Part shown: positions 10,262 to 21,333 of the stretch, piece by piece
Layout of the letters: each line of letters begins with the position of its first letter
Numbering within the stretch: position 1 is the stretch's first letter
Source of the DNA: Agapetus fuscipes
Lineage: Eukaryota > Arthropoda > Insecta > Trichoptera > Glossosomatidae
Direction of reading: 5' to 3'
Assembly: GCA_951799405.1 (NCBI GenBank)
Contig: OX637362.1
Span: 8,820,703-8,884,702 of the forward strand
Length of the DNA: 64,000 bases
The notes under the pieces: model-generated
The model's database searches: none
Told to the model about the DNA's origin: nothing
What the model saw: only the letters and a program-made list of their open reading frames with translations
Program-made: the position numbers and the translations under genes

Positions 10262-10446
10262 GTGGGCAGACTTTCCGATAATTGGACTCGAGCAAGACTC
10301 TCCTGCAGTTCCCAAAAAGATCGATTAGGAGTCTTTGGAGACTGTGCTTTTTGCACAGCGGCACCGGTGGCCTTAAACGCGCTGCCCGCATATCTGAGGA
10401 AGTCTCCGACAGAAGCGGGATTCAGAAAAAGCCTCAAGATGGTACT
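10262..10446 (+). mobile_element. LINE C-terminal relic
   Basis: Plus-strand translation holds a degraded version of the usual LINE end motif (RAF..A.P..WN.LP..LR..PS...FK..LK..LF), here reading as GVFGDCAF...LNALPAYLRKSPTEAGFRKSLKMVLF. The tryptophan is lost. Not a host gene. Confidence 0.55.
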
Positions 10447-10672
10447 ATTTCTAGGATCACACCATGCTCCTCTGTGGTGATCAAGTGGAGCCTCCGACTA
10501 AGGGAGGCGAGTGTTAGGAGAAAAACCCAACTGTGTACGCCTTTGAGGTAACTATAGTCATGAAAAGACGCTTTAGATAAATTTAGCATTTCATTTTGTT
10601 TCATCACAAAAATCTTTTCGATATTTATTTTAGTCTGTAGCAAGCCGAAGAAACTTACAGATTAAAATATGT

Positions 10673-10908
10673 TTAAATCTTAACATATCTTCCATCTTTG
10701 GTGACGTGGTACTTTGGAGGTGGATGATTGTGGCTGTTGTTGATCTTGATGACGACATCATTCTGGGTGTGAGCAGTCGCTCTGCAGGAGCAGAGGGAAG
10801 AGCAAATCCAGAATGAGACACCAAAAGCGTTGGTCCTTGTCATCGTATACGTGTACTGATTATACATGAGCATTCTCTTTCCAGGCTTCTTAGATGGTAA
10901 GAATATGG
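10673..10908 (-). CDS. mod(mdg4): FLYWCH alternative terminal exon F4
   Basis: TTTCAG abuts 10908 and the exon begins CC ATA TTC TTA CCA. The product has 78 residues with W34, C36, C42, H60, H62 and the tail KYHVTKDGRYVKI. The core FWICSSLCSCRAT has an additional cysteine (C40) between the two ligands, which could compete for zinc. TTTATT at 10624-10629 gives an AATAAA poly(A) signal about 45 bp beyond the stop. A CCAAT module lies 560 bp upstream. Confidence 0.86.
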
Positions 10909-11009
10909 CTGAAACCATTTAGTTTGAGATTAGTAACAGCAAGTTGGCTTGTATATTTTTGTTTTCAATTAAATAGGTTTAAACATATCATCTCCAATGT
11001 CAGACCACT

Positions 11010-11145
11010 CGGATGTCCCAGGATACGGTGGACAGACAATGTCGAGGCTGACGTTGAAGTCCTGAGAGTAATGGTACCATAGAGGGAAGCGGCACAAGAC
11101 AGAGTGTTATGGAGGAATGTTTTGCAGGATGCCTTAAGTCTTTAA
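11010..11145 (+). mobile_element. LINE 3' fragment
   Basis: Plus-strand codons for G-P-R-W-x-D-x-V-x-x-D (here GCPRIRWTDNVEADVEVL), then AAQDR-LWR after a stop, typical of the C-terminal end of endonuclease/RT LINE proteins. A second relic of the same tail is at 16470-16680. Confidence 0.55.
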
Positions 11146-11462
11146 GGCTTGTGAGTCGGAAAAGTAATGTGTAAACGAGAAAAAAGTTATTTTTTGTAAA
11201 TTTATTCAAATACATAACTGTTGTAATATTATAAATACAGCTTTTTTTAAGCTTAAGTAATTTAATTAATGTCAATTTTTTACGGTAAAAAACTAACTAT
11301 TACATGAGTATATTTTTAATTAATAAAGCCCGAGTGTTTTCCCACATTTACCATGTAAGTACATTATAAGCCGCGATATTTGATTTTAAAATGTACCTAC
11401 GGTGTTTGGTGTTCTCAAAGTAGTATAAGGTTTAACAATAAGTCGCTAGCAATCCATGCTTC

Positions 11463-11530
11463 AAGCAGGTGGGCTGTGATTGGTCCATGTTGTGACCACG
11501 CCTACTATCTGACACTAATTGACGAGCTTG
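11463..11530. promoter_or_regulatory. Promoter-like module P4 (inverted)
   Basis: Reverse-complement arrangement relative to P2: GTGGGCTGTGATTGGTCC followed by GACCACGCCTAC and TATCTGAC. It sits 560 bp upstream of the F4 acceptor. There is no GCGCATGCG box. The flipped orientation shows the module is not simply part of the tandemly duplicated exon unit. Confidence 0.4.
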
Positions 11531-11678
11531 TGCAATGAACTCGGCAAAAAATCCATGTGCGTTTTGCTACTAGCTTAATTAAATGGTTCAACACTAAAAA
11601 ATATAATAAAATGGAGTTTATTATCGTTTGATACCTGGATCCATTTGGGTATGCTTGACACGATGACAAAAGTCAACT

Positions 11679-11909
11679 TTAAAGTCTAACATATTTCCCG
11701 TCCTTGGTGATGTGGTACATTGGAGGTGGGTGAGTGTGGCTGTTGTTCAGCCTAATGACGACATCATTGTGGACGTGAGCAGTTGCAGGTGTTGATTGTG
11801 GAACAAATCCAGAATGATGCACCTTGAGCGTTAGTTCTAGACATGGTGTAAGTGTACTGATTGAACATGAGCATTCTCCTACCAGGTTTTCTCGACGGTA
11901 AAAAAACGG
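11679..11909 (-). pseudogene. Frameshifted FLYWCH pseudo-exon F5
   Basis: TTTCAG abuts 11909, the exon begins CC GTT and the lead reads VFLPSRKPGRRMLM normally. After the W-x-C half (FWICSTINTC) the frame shifts: relative to F4 and F6 the exon is five bases shorter (231 vs 236), the loss lying near 11784 between the two parts coding for the second cysteine and the ATAHV block. The downstream half is still clean in the other frame (HVHNDVVIRLNNSHTHPPP...KYVRL, stop at 11679). The intact splice site and clean halves indicate a recent lesion. If spliced in, it would add about 50 residues with a broken finger. Confidence 0.82.
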
Positions 11910-12244
11910 CTGAAACAAATAAGTTTCAGATAGGTTCAACAATCATTATATTTATCCGTCGATCAACACCTTGATTTAATTTTCATTCAGTAAAAATTCA
12001 AATTGTAGACTAAAAGAGACAAGTAGGTTTAAGCGTAAAAAACACTCTTCTGTTGCAATGGTATTTTTATTTTTCACACAAATTCGTCGCGATAGTAAAA
12101 AACTCTTACAAATAAAATATCTTAGTTAAAAATTTGAGCGTAGGCTATTGTTGTTTAAAAACTAAATGAAACTTATAAAACAGTCAGTTTTTTGGACGCT
12201 TGAATAAGTAAAAATAAGTTGTTAAGTTTAAAGTTCCATATTTT

Positions 12245-12335
12245 GGTGCGAGAACGCATGCTCTTTGGCCCCGCGCGTACCGTGGTTGGTCGGTCAGTTA
12301 TCACACACACCATCAATGAAGCCGTAAAATGGCCG
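12245..12335. promoter_or_regulatory. GC-rich patch upstream of F5 (possible module P5)
   Basis: A GC-rich island in AT-rich DNA: CGCATGC, CCGCGCG, TGGTTGGTCGG and GTAAAATGGCC. It lies 340 bp upstream of the F5 acceptor. It resembles the other modules loosely (half NRF1-like site, no clean CCAAT), so it is a weaker candidate. Confidence 0.25.
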
Positions 12336-12419
12336 AGCCTAGTTAAGATACGCTTTAAAAAGCGCAAATTCTCAAGCGTTGCTAAGTTTCTGTAAGGTTA
12401 GATGGATCTTTGGTAGGAT

Positions 12420-12655
12420 TTATAATTTGACATATTTCCCTTCTTTAGTGATGTAATACTTCGGAGGTGGGTGATTGTGAGTGTGGCTCATCTTTATGAT
12501 GACTTCATCTTGGACATGAGCAGTTGCTCTGCAAGTACTCAGTGTGGAACAAGTCCAGAGGGAAATTCCAAGATTGCTGGTTCTATTCAAGCTGTAAGTG
12601 TACTGATTGCACATGAGCATTCTTCTTCCAGGTCTCATGGATGGAACGAATATCG
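12420..12655 (-). CDS. mod(mdg4): FLYWCH alternative terminal exon F6
   Basis: TTTCAG abuts 12655 and the exon begins CG ATA. It has 78 residues with the lead IFVPSMRPGRRMLM, finger LWTCSTLSTCRAT, H60/H62 (HNH), tail KYYITKEGKYVKL, and stop at 12420. It is closest to F4 and to the broken F5. A serine-histidine (MSHTHNH) precedes the histidine pair, adding a nearby histidine at 58. Confidence 0.85.
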
Positions 12656-13412
12656 CTGAAACAATGCGATTTAAGATTAGGTACACGATGCTGAATTTCA
12701 GTTTTCAATATTTCCAATCATAATAAATCCATACCCCTCTGAATATCATAGGTAAACATTTTATAGGCATATCAACTTAAAATATTTGGCGAGCGCAGTT
12801 TTATGAGTGAATCACACTTCAAAATACTTCTACACACTTGTTCAGCTTTGATCAGCACCAATTTCTCAAGCAAAACTCAGTTGCTGTAAGAATGAATGGA
12901 TCTTTAGCCTTTGATTTTTGATAAAAACAAATAATCAACACTTCCATCCGGCGAAGAGGATATTTGAAGACTGAATGATAATTTTCTCCAGTAGTGGCAA
13001 CAAGGATAAACTTATGTGGAACTTAGAAAGAGGGTTAAGCCATTATTACAACGCAAATCAAGTGCTCATACAATTAAAAAAAAAAAACTTATTTCTTTCT
13101 TTCAAAGATAGCTGCAGATGAAGAGCATTATTTTCCGAGTCTTTCTGTTTGTGGCCCATAGTTTGACACAGAATTTAGGCACGTGTCATCAATAAACTGC
13201 GAGTAACTTCTTCGGAGCTTTTTCACTGAGACACTGACAAATGCCAAATAAACCAATTTGTGAAATATATCTATCCAAATTAGAAAAACTTAGCTAGTAA
13301 AACCAAATGGATGTTTTGTTTCAATGATTCGTTTATTTAAAATATATAAACATAAAACGCACAACAGTATTTACACAAATATCAAATATTTCCTCAAATA
13401 ACTTTAAGACTT
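12656..13412. other. Inter-exon spacer, nothing recognised
   Basis: AT-rich with short SINE-A-like traces near 12830-12930 ('tctcaagcaaaactcagttgctgtaag...'), a decayed minus-oriented copy. TTTATT at 13332-13337 is the AATAAA signal for F7. No other feature seen. Confidence 0.4.
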
Positions 13413-13651
13413 TTAGATTTTTACATATTTCCCTTCTTTGGTCACATGATACTTTGGAGGAGGATGATTGTGAGTGTTGGTCATCTTGATGACTGCATCG
13501 TCTCTCACGTTGACTGTAGCATTACATGTACTCAGGGTGGAACAGATCCAGTAAGAGACACCAGTGGTGTACGTTCTATTTTTACTGTATGTGTATTGGT
13601 TATACATGAGCAATCTTTTCCCGGGTCTTCGGGTAGAAGGTAAAAATATGG
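13413..13651 (-). CDS. mod(mdg4): FLYWCH alternative terminal exon F7
   Basis: CTGTTTCAG abuts 13651 and the exon begins CC ATA. It is one codon longer than most neighbours because the lead reads IFLPSTRRPGKRLLM, shifting the finger to W35, C37, C43, H61, H63. The core is YWICSTLSTCNAT and the tail KYHVTKEGKYVKI. An AATAAA signal (plus-strand TTTATT at 13332-13337) lies about 76 bp past the stop. Confidence 0.86.
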
Positions 13652-14644
13652 CTGAAACAGTTTAATTTTATATGAGTTAAAAGTGTATTTAAAAAAATGC
13701 TAATTCGGTATTTGTCATTAGTCTTCCAACGTATGCTGGGTCACCGCTGCCATATTTTCTATCCATCGATTTTTTTCTACAATCCCGCACTTTTATTTCA
13801 ATCTTTTAAGCCACCTTGCTCTGGGTCGTTTGAACTGCCCTGCGTTGTTAATATTCTTTCACTACAACAGTCCTTTCCAGACTCTATTATCCAATCACTG
13901 TATTGGTGTATCTGTCAGTCAACACAGTTTATTGTACATCAAAGTCTTGCCAATGGCCTCTGTTGGTTGCTATCCTTTTTAGATGAAAATAGGATGAGAC
14001 ATCCGTAAGCGACTTCTGATCCTGGAAGTATGAAGTTTTTTGAAGACTTCTTAATCTTGATAAATAAGGTACTATTTGGTGTTTAATTCGTAAGTTATTT
14101 GATTTATATTTTTTTCTTGAAGCATGGTGAAGCATTGGTGAAAACAATCGATGAATAGAAGGTTTAGGAGCACGTTAAATCATTAATCCAGTATTTTTTG
14201 TACAAAATGATAAGAGGTTTTAATTAAAACACAAACATAGACGTTTGGCACAAAACATATATTTAACAAATATAGAAGTAAAATACTGTATGTAAACAAG
14301 AATTGGATATTTACTCATTACACAAGATTATAACAAAGATCAACTAGTATGGTGGAATCAATTCACTGACTCCAAAATACGACAAGAAAAACATAGGTAC
14401 ATCGTAACTAATGGCATGCCTATCTGATAAAGTTTAGTTGGAAGACTTCTTAATAGATAAAAAAAATAGCTGGGCATCTTCATTTCCAGATTCATGAGAC
14501 GATACCAAGTTTAAGACAAAGCACCTATCGAAACCAGGAAATCGAAAACAATATCATTTTTCAGCTCTCTGGTTTTTAATGCAAGCGTTAACCCAACTGA
14601 TTTATCAACCGGACTGTGATTAAAATAAAGATGGATCGCGAGAG
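13652..14644. other. Inter-exon spacer, nothing recognised
   Basis: No exon, RNA gene or clear repeat identified. A plus-strand open stretch at 13697-14008 has no family resemblance and skewed, low-complexity composition, so I treat it as chance. Confidence 0.4.
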
Positions 14645-14889
14645 TCATATGCTTCCCACTTTAATATATTTCCCATCTTTTGTGATGTGGTACTTGGGAG
14701 GTGGATGATTATGCTGGTTGGTCATCTTGACAACTTCATCACCTCGCAGATTGGCAGTAGCCTTACAGCTGCGGCGCGACGAGCAAATCCAATATGTGGT
14801 GCCAGCTGGAGTGGTCCTGTTCATGCTATAAGTGTAATTGTTGCACATTAACAACCGCTTCCCAGGTCTGAGAGATGGCAAAAATATGG
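14645..14889 (-). CDS. mod(mdg4): FLYWCH alternative terminal exon F8
   Basis: TTTTTCAG abuts 14889 and the exon begins CC ATA. Finger TYWICSSRRSCKAT with W34, C36, C42, H60, H62, then KYHITKDGKYIKV and a short extra GSI before the stop, so 81 residues. The linker RRSCKATANLRGDEVVK is more basic than in F1-F7. The C-terminal GS extension recurs in F9 (GSLFP), linking these two. Confidence 0.85.
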
Positions 14890-16469
14890 CTGAAAAATAA
14901 CCATTATTTTATTGAGCTATGAAATTATACAACTGTTGGTTGGAATGCCGTGCGTTGAGAGTGTGGGAATGGAGGAGAAAGGCTTGACAAAAACTTGACA
15001 GGCAGCAGTGACGGCAATTATTAATCAAGAAGGCCAAGATCCACCTCGGGCTGTCGTGTTATTTATTATGAAAATGATGACAAAATTATAAAAATCTAAA
15101 TAAATCCAATAGAAAGCAGAAAGAAACTGCAGGCACATATTTCAAGGGATTTGTTGTTCCATACTTCTTTATCACGTCGGGGTCACCAATTATGGTACAG
15201 TTAAGAGGCCGCTTACCAAAAATAGTCCATCGTTTTTAAAAATATGTTTCTTGCACTTTATGGCTTTAGTAAAAGACAACCGTCAATAAAAAAAATCACG
15301 TGTGTTTACTGGTTTTTTTTTAGTCTAAATTGTAAAGTTAGATTTTTTTAAATAACTTAAAAAATGACGCCACAAAAAATATTCTTAAAAAGTCGCTTTT
15401 TACATTTTTCGTTTAATTTTGTTGTTTCATATTTTGGAAATATATTTTTCTTCATAATTATAGAATAATACAATGTCTATAGGACGACGCAATTTAGTCA
15501 AGGTTATATGAAGAGTTTTCGAGATAATAGGAAAAAACTGAAACTAATTCATTTATTTAATTCTTGAAAACAGTTTTTTCATATTGTCTCAAAAACTGTT
15601 CACATTAACTTCCAGAAGATAAATCAGTGGAATAAATTAATTGCGACAAATTCAACAAATGAACCATTAGTGCCCGGAGAAGATAGTTTGATGATAAATT
15701 CAGGAGGATATAGGGCAGAAATAAAGTGTTGGATAAACGCGTTGGCAGCAATTAATGAAAAAAGTCAAAAGACAAGAGAAAATAAGTTTATTTGATAAAT
15801 AACACACATTACATAAAAAGCCTACTTTGTATGGTAATCTTAATAGAGGTACATAAAAATTCCACAAATAAATTAAATGAAAAACAAGATCATCTAACAA
15901 GACACGGAAGCCTCTGTCTAAGCTGATTTTTACTCAGGGGGAAGATATTGACCGACGAGATCTGGTTGAGTATAGCCCAGACCCCGTTAACTAGTATTTT
16001 GCTACTGGTAACCTTGTTTTATAATATCGGTAGCCATATTGGAATCCATCTTGGGTGTGGACATACTTGGGCACAATGGGAAGGAGTAAGGAGGAAGGAG
16101 AAGAGGTGGTTTTTTTTAACTGAAATCAGAATGAGCGTAAATAAAATTGAAATAATGATTTATATTTACCTACTGTTATTCATTTAAAAAAAGAGTTTAA
16201 GTGTTAATTAACTTTGTATTGTTTATTATTTATTAAATTACTGGTTTTTTTTATGAAAAACTGATTAATAAATATATATTTAATGATGGTTGAACTGTGC
16301 TTAGCACCGGCCTGTTAGACGCCGTCGATCGTCTCAAACGTCAACTCACGTCAACTCTGTGAACGTCAATGCGTCAAGCGTATTTGAAATTAACTGTTAT
16401 ATTTTCACTGCAATTGAAGAGAGTGTAGAGATTAATGAAATCAAGAAGACTCCAGTGTCCGGAAATGTA
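14890..16469. other. 1.6-kb spacer, no gene recognised
   Basis: AT-rich with runs of A and T. The plus-strand stretch at 15948-16187 and the minus stretch at 15700-15900 are short, membrane-like only because they are T-rich, and have no support. I see no FLYWCH fossil and no clear promoter module here. Confidence 0.35.
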
Positions 16470-16680
16470 GCACGTGCAGAAGACTCCAGGATCATCAGAA
16501 CTGTCTTGGATGGTGCCCCCTCAGGTGTTAACCACGTAGACGAGGATGCGGTGGGCAGAGAACTTCGAAGCTGACGCCGTAGTTTTGGGAGTGAGGGGAC
16601 CATCTGTGGGGACCATGGAGGGAAGCAGCACAAGGCAGAGTCCTGGAGGATTGTGGTGCAGGAGTCCCTGGATCCTTTAA
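16470..16680 (+). mobile_element. LINE 3' fragment
   Basis: A relic related to 11010-11145: ARAEDSRIIRTVLDG..., then ...ENFEADAVVLGVRGP, TMEGSSTRQ and a WRIVVQESLDPL-like end spread over different frames on the plus strand, with 'tttaaggctgatgagccgaa' following. Confidence 0.45.
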
Positions 16681-16999
16681 GGCTGATGAGCCGAAGGAAG
16701 TGAAAGTAAAGTGTATAGATTTCATATTATAAACATTTCCAGTCCTCAGACCATCATCAGGACAATCATCAGGGATCTAAAACTTTTGCAAGAAATACAG
16801 ATACAGAATGCCAGTGTCCTTGACAATATTATCTTCTCTGGCAGGTGCCTATTTGATTGTTTATCTACCTACTTAGTTTATTTTTGCCATATCATTTGTG
16901 TTTTTTATTATTTTTTTTCTTTGCACAGTGTACCTATATTTTTGTGATTGTATGACTAATCTTTTTTGAATAAATAAATATTGTGCAAAATCTAATCGT

Positions 17000-17345
17000 T
17001 TTATTTTGACAGCTTTAGCAATAATAATAATATTTATTAATAATATCATGGCAGATAATAATATATGAATATAGTGGTGTGGGTGTACCCGCCTGTCGCG
17101 TGTTTATACACACATGCATACAAGATCAAAGTCCGAAGAGGTACTTGTTGAGGCAGCGAAGCAAGAAAGACGGAGAAGGGGGTTTCGAAGTACGTACCTA
17201 CCTCAAAGCTATAGAGTGGCTTCTCTAAGTACCTATATACTCTGTGGTATAGCCATTGCCCTCCCTAGAGTCACCATTGGCAGATTATTTCTACATTTTG
17301 GGAGTAAAAATGTTAGTGTTTGCACGTGTTGCCAACAGTTATAGT
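17000..17345 (+). other. Unidentified dispersed-repeat-like stretch
   Basis: Begins with ATA/AATA-rich sequence and continues as 'gtgggtgtacccgcctgtcgcgtgtttatacacacatgcata...' with a plus-strand basic open stretch (KQERRRRGFRST) at 17114-17344. It has the look of a LINE 3' end but I cannot assign a family. Confidence 0.25.
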
Positions 17346-17465
17346 CTGGTTTTCTATCGAACGGTCAGAGACGCTAGTTAAGGTAAAATAAATACAGATT
17401 TTTTCATGTTATTTTTTTATGAAAAGTATTCGTTAGTACTCTATTAACAAAAGAAATATGACAGA

Positions 17466-17716
17466 TTACGGGAACAGGCTTCCTATCTTAATATACTCCC
17501 CATCTTTTGTAACATGATACTTTGGTGGTGGGTGGTCATGATTGTTGGTCATCTTGATGACAATGTCACCTCTGGAACTGGCTGTGGCCTTGCAGGTGCG
17601 ATGTGAAGAGCAGATCCAATAGATGACTCCAGAAGAATATATAGTTTTCTTGGTGTAAGTGTATTGGCCAAACATCAGCAATTTACCACCAGCCCTTGAA
17701 GACGGTATCAATATGC
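17466..17716 (-). CDS. mod(mdg4): FLYWCH alternative terminal exon F9
   Basis: TTCCAG abuts 17716 and the exon begins GC ATA TTG. The product is 83 residues with the lead ILIPSSRAGGKLLM, finger YWICSSHRTCKAT (W34, C36, C42), HDH at 60-62, and KYHVTKDGEYIKI extended by GSLFP. A 20-base A run (a T tract in transcript sense) lies ~60 bp upstream of the acceptor, longer than at any other exon. Confidence 0.85.
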
Positions 17717-18182
17717 CTGGAACAATGCCAATTTTGACTAAGTGAAAAATACTAGTGTTTGTGTTATTCAGTTTTAAAAAAAAAAAAAAAAAAAAAACGA
17801 ACTTTGCAATCTCATAATATAGAGTTAATTTCAAAGTTTGAATCTAAATACTAATAGGTCTTATTTCAACAATTTAAGCAAAACAAATAGGTCACTCAAT
17901 AAATCATATCACTTTCTTTCCAACATTTCGAAGAAAGAATCTTAGGAACACAAATGAGAGGTCACCAAAAAACATCGTATTTCCAGGATTTGAAGCGGTT
18001 CATATGGATGCCATCTCCTACAAAACGTTAAAGGATAACAACCAGCACAGATAAATGGCTAAAAAAACATGAGATGCTTTTAAAAGATAAGGATGATTGT
18101 ACTGAAAAAAAAACTATTTTTGTTATTTCACAATCATTTATTTTGATATGGATTGCATGTACATTGTAAGAATATACCAAGT

Positions 18183-18418
18183 TCAAATCTTCACATATTT
18201 CCCATCTTTGGTGAGAAAGTACTTTCTTGGTGGATGATTATGACTGTTGCTCATCTTGGTGACCAAGTCTTCTTTAACATTTGCCGTTGCCTTACAGCCG
18301 CGATGAGTAGAACACGACCAGTGGGTGTCACCAGACACATTAGTCGACTTTATGGCATACGTGTACTGATTGATCATCAACAATCTCTTCCCAGCCCTTG
18401 AGGATGGTAAAAAAATAG
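18183..18418 (-). CDS. mod(mdg4): FLYWCH alternative terminal exon F10
   Basis: TTTTTTCAG abuts 18418 and the exon begins CT ATT. It has 78 residues, finger HWSCSTHRGCKAT with W34, C36, C42, H60, H62 (HNH). The PPP after the histidines is PPR, shared only with F11. AATAAA (plus TTTATT at 18137-18142) lies ~40 bp after the stop. Module P6 lies 120-200 bp upstream, the closest exon-module spacing in the window. Confidence 0.86.
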
Positions 18419-18540
18419 CTGAAAAAAGACAATTTTGAATGAGCTACGCATATTCATTCAGTAAATTATTCTTACATGTTTTGGTCGGTTAAGTCGGACG
18501 TGCTGTAGCTTCCAAGGCTCGATGATGACTGACGCTTTAG

Positions 18541-18650
18541 ACAGCGGACCGGTCTGTTGCATCGATGGTGGGCGTGATCAACAACCAATCACAGCGCGCT
18601 GATTGCTATTGCATACGTGCTTAACTAACTGCGTGCTTGTGTGCAAAAAC
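18541..18650. promoter_or_regulatory. Promoter-like module P6
   Basis: GGTGGGCGTG (18567-18576), then AACCAATCACAGCGCGC (from 18582) and GCATACGTGC (18611-18620), a diverged version of the third box. The order and spacing match P2 and P3. It lies about 125-200 bp upstream of the F10 acceptor on the transcribed strand, a plausible position for a local transcription start; none has been shown. Confidence 0.45.
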
Positions 18651-19130
18651 GCAAATAAGCTGTGGACGTAATCCAGCCAAATCTAGCCCCGTTATCAGAA
18701 AGGGTTGAACGAGGCAATAACAATAAATTTATTTTCACATGTAAGGGGAGTAGATTTAAGCCAACCTCCAAAAACAAAAACACAGGGCAGTAAATAAAAG
18801 TACTTTTATGTAAGTAAAGTACTTCATTGCTTGTTCACCATTACCTACAATCAAGTATTTCTCAATTTCAACACGATTCGAGCAAATATTGAAACAACAA
18901 AGATATTTTTCAGCAAATTTATTTTTGCCATTCATTTATCATTCTCTTGCACATATGCATTGGCAGAAAATCTTATTATAGCTAGTCAACTAACATCCCT
19001 ATTCGTTGATCTCTTTTGTAGTCTTTCGGAACGACAATGGTCTGGTGGCTCTTCATCGACTTCAATACTTGTCCATCCAATTCAAGTAGTCTGTCTAAAA
19101 CCTGCTCTTATTTAAAGCCAGAGAGATCAT

Positions 19131-19366
19131 TCAAATCTTGACATATTTCCCATCTTTTGTGACATGGTACTTTCGTGGAGGATGGTTGTGAACATTAGTC
19201 AATTTCACCACCTTATCGTTTCTAACATTTGCGGTGGCTTTACAAGAGCGATGGAATGAGCATATCCAATATGTGTCTCCGGAAGCGTAGGTCTTCTTCA
19301 TGCCGTATGTATACTGATCAATCATCAGCAATCTCTTCCCGGGCCTTGGTGATGGAAAGAAAATAG
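19131..19366 (-). CDS. mod(mdg4): FLYWCH alternative terminal exon F11
   Basis: TTTTTCAG abuts 19366 and the exon begins CT ATT. The lead is IFFPSPRPGKRLLM, the finger YWICSFHRSCKAT (W34, C36, C42, H60, H62), then PPRKYHVTKDGKYVKI. With F10 it shares the unusual PPRK and the MI.QYTYxxK block, making them a sister pair about 950 bp apart. Confidence 0.86.
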
Positions 19367-19417
19367 CTGAAAAAGACAGGTTCAAATGAATACCTTTTTT
19401 AGCGTCACTTCTATCAA

Positions 19418-19576
19418 ATCGAAGTTGCAAAGATAAATTATAATTTAAGATTGATATTAACGCATGCTGCTTTGTATCATTTGCACGTTTATATTTAAAA
19501 ATAAAACTCAAACCACGAATGAACATAAGCCTTGTAATTTTTGCCAACATTCACTTAAACAGATGTGACATTGGCT
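19418..19576 (-). repeat. 245-bp repeat, partial copy
   Basis: Minus orientation, from the TTGCAAAG junction to 'gatgtgacattggc'; the CCTTGACTTATAGG end is missing. It lies 50 bp upstream of the F11 acceptor, inside the presumptive intron. Confidence 0.6.
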
Positions 19577-19814
19577 TGGAGATTGGAGATAGAGATAGGA
19601 TTGGAGATAGCCTCATACGAGACGGAAAGGATGGAATAAAAGGAAAAAGATTGAACAAAATGTAATCAAAACTAAAATGCTTTCAAAGACTTAATTTTAT
19701 TGTCAAAACATATACAATGAATTAAATAAATCTAGTTGTATAGAAAGAAATACAGAAAAAAAACTTTTTGACAAAAAACTATAGTAAAAGTAATGATGTT
19801 GTTTAATCTGTAGG

Positions 19815-20024
19815 TAATCTAAGTTGCAAAAATATATAACATTTAAGATTTATATTATATGTATTCCTACAAGCAGAAACGTATAATTTCTCGCTTAAAT
19901 ATGACGCATGTGAACTTACAATATAAAACCCTATCTCATATGAACTTTTGCCAATCTCAATCTCCTGCAACTTTTGCCGACCTTCCGTGAAACAGGGATG
20001 AGATCGGCGAAGTGAACCATTTTG
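19815..20024 (-). repeat. 245-bp repeat, partial copy
   Basis: Minus orientation, ends at 'aagtgaaccatttt'. It lacks the terminal CCTTGAC portion and contains a short internal duplication ('cttttgccaatctcaatctcctgcaacttttgccg'). It is 115 bp beyond the stop of F12. Confidence 0.6.
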
Positions 20025-20137
20025 TAAATTCAGTCATTCCTTCTTTCAGATCTTTCCACATACTTTCAATATCTTTTCCACTTGCATTCTTCTCAAGTTC
20101 ATTCCCACTTAAAATTTCAACTCGAAAATCGTATTTT

Positions 20138-20373
20138 TTAAATCCTAATATATTTGCCATCTTTCGTAATGTAGTATTTATTAGGAGGATGATCGTGAGT
20201 ATTGTTCGTCTTGACGACAAGTTCATTTAAGGTATGGGCAGACGCCCTACAACTTCGACTGGTGGAGCACGACCAAATGGATACTCCACTAACATTGGTC
20301 CGACTCAGATTGTACGTGTATTCCTTGTGCATGAGAAGTGTCTTCCCAGGCTTCGAAGATGGAAAGAAAATGG
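20138..20373 (-). CDS. mod(mdg4): FLYWCH alternative terminal exon F12
   Basis: TTTTTCAG abuts 20373 and the exon begins CC ATT. Finger IWSCSTSRSCRAS with W34, C36, C42, HDH at 60-62, then PPNKYYITKDGKYIRI. The lead is IFFPSSKPGKTLLM and the next block HKEYTYNLSRTNVSG is nearly the same as F13's, so F12 and F13 are a local pair. Confidence 0.85.
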
Positions 20374-20559
20374 CTGAAAAAGGACAGTTTTATATTAATA
20401 ACAATATAATTCAGTCAGTTGTGCTTCCAGCATTCATCTACTACAGAACTGGCTATGTGGACAAGGTTTTTAGTTCGGCTGGTCTATCCTACTGGAACAG
20501 TCTGCTTTAGAGTTGAAAACAGAGACCGATGTTGGGAATGGGGTAGTTAGTGCCACTAA

Positions 20560-20695
20560 AAACAGGATAGCGCCAGCAGACTAAGAATGTGCCACAGAAC
20601 CATTGACAGGAAAATGCTGGGAATCAGCCTCAGGACATGGTCTCCAACCAGAATATCCGCCACACTTAGAATGTCACATTGTAAGACAAGACCAT
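20560..20695 (+). mobile_element. LINE relic
   Basis: Plus-strand codons CHRTIDRKMLGISLRTW resemble the R.MERKMLG(I/V)SLRD block of the LINE fragment at 38895-39307. It is short, followed by stops, and non-functional. Confidence 0.45.
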
Positions 20696-21091
20696 GATAG
20701 GTAGCCTAAAAGAATTTCAATGAGAAGGGCAAGAGTAGGCAAGTATTCGAATGAAAACACGTAAATTTAGATATTAATTTATTACAGAGCAAGAGCTTAC
20801 AAGTTTTAAAATACGATAACAGATTCGTTTTGTTTTTTTTTTTGTTTGACCATGTTCTCGTAGCAGTTTTTTTTTATCTGCTAACGTTTCGTTGCGATAT
20901 TTTTTTTTCGTCTTCTTCTTCCACATCAGAATTTTTCAGTACTGTCAGAGGAACATGTGGTAGCAGATAGGTAACTGCTCGTTAGACTTGCCTGGAGAGT
21001 AGGGATAAAACAAAAGTCCCCGCGGATCAACAGGTACCTAGTCGTCAATCCATCTGGTGAATCATTGGCAACTTAATCGAAATGTCAGTCT

Positions 21092-21333
21092 TTATCGTCT
21101 TATCCTTATATATTTCCCTTCCTTGGTTATGTAGTATTTGCTGGGTGGATGAAGATGGCTGTTGGAAATCCTGATGACCTTGTCATTTCTAACTCCGACA
21201 GACGCTTTACAGCCTCTATGAGTGGAGCACGCCCAGACTGACATCCCAGAAACGTTGGTTCTGTTCAAGTTGTACGTGTATTGGTTGCACATCAACAGTT
21301 TCCTTCCAGACTTTGATGATGGCAAGAACATAA
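21092..21333 (-). CDS. mod(mdg4): FLYWCH alternative terminal exon F13
   Basis: TTCCAG abuts 21333 and the exon begins TT ATG. Finger VWACSTHRGCKAS (W34, C36, C42), then SNSHLHPPSKYYITKEGKYIRI plus RR before the stop; 80 residues. The histidine pair is HLH, the only one with leucine between the ligands. Basic residues end the chain. Confidence 0.85.

Noticed and set aside
17778..17798. A run upstream of F9 as a retroposon tail
   Set aside because: No duplicated target or gene-like sequence next to it; in transcript sense it is a polypyrimidine-rich intron stretch.
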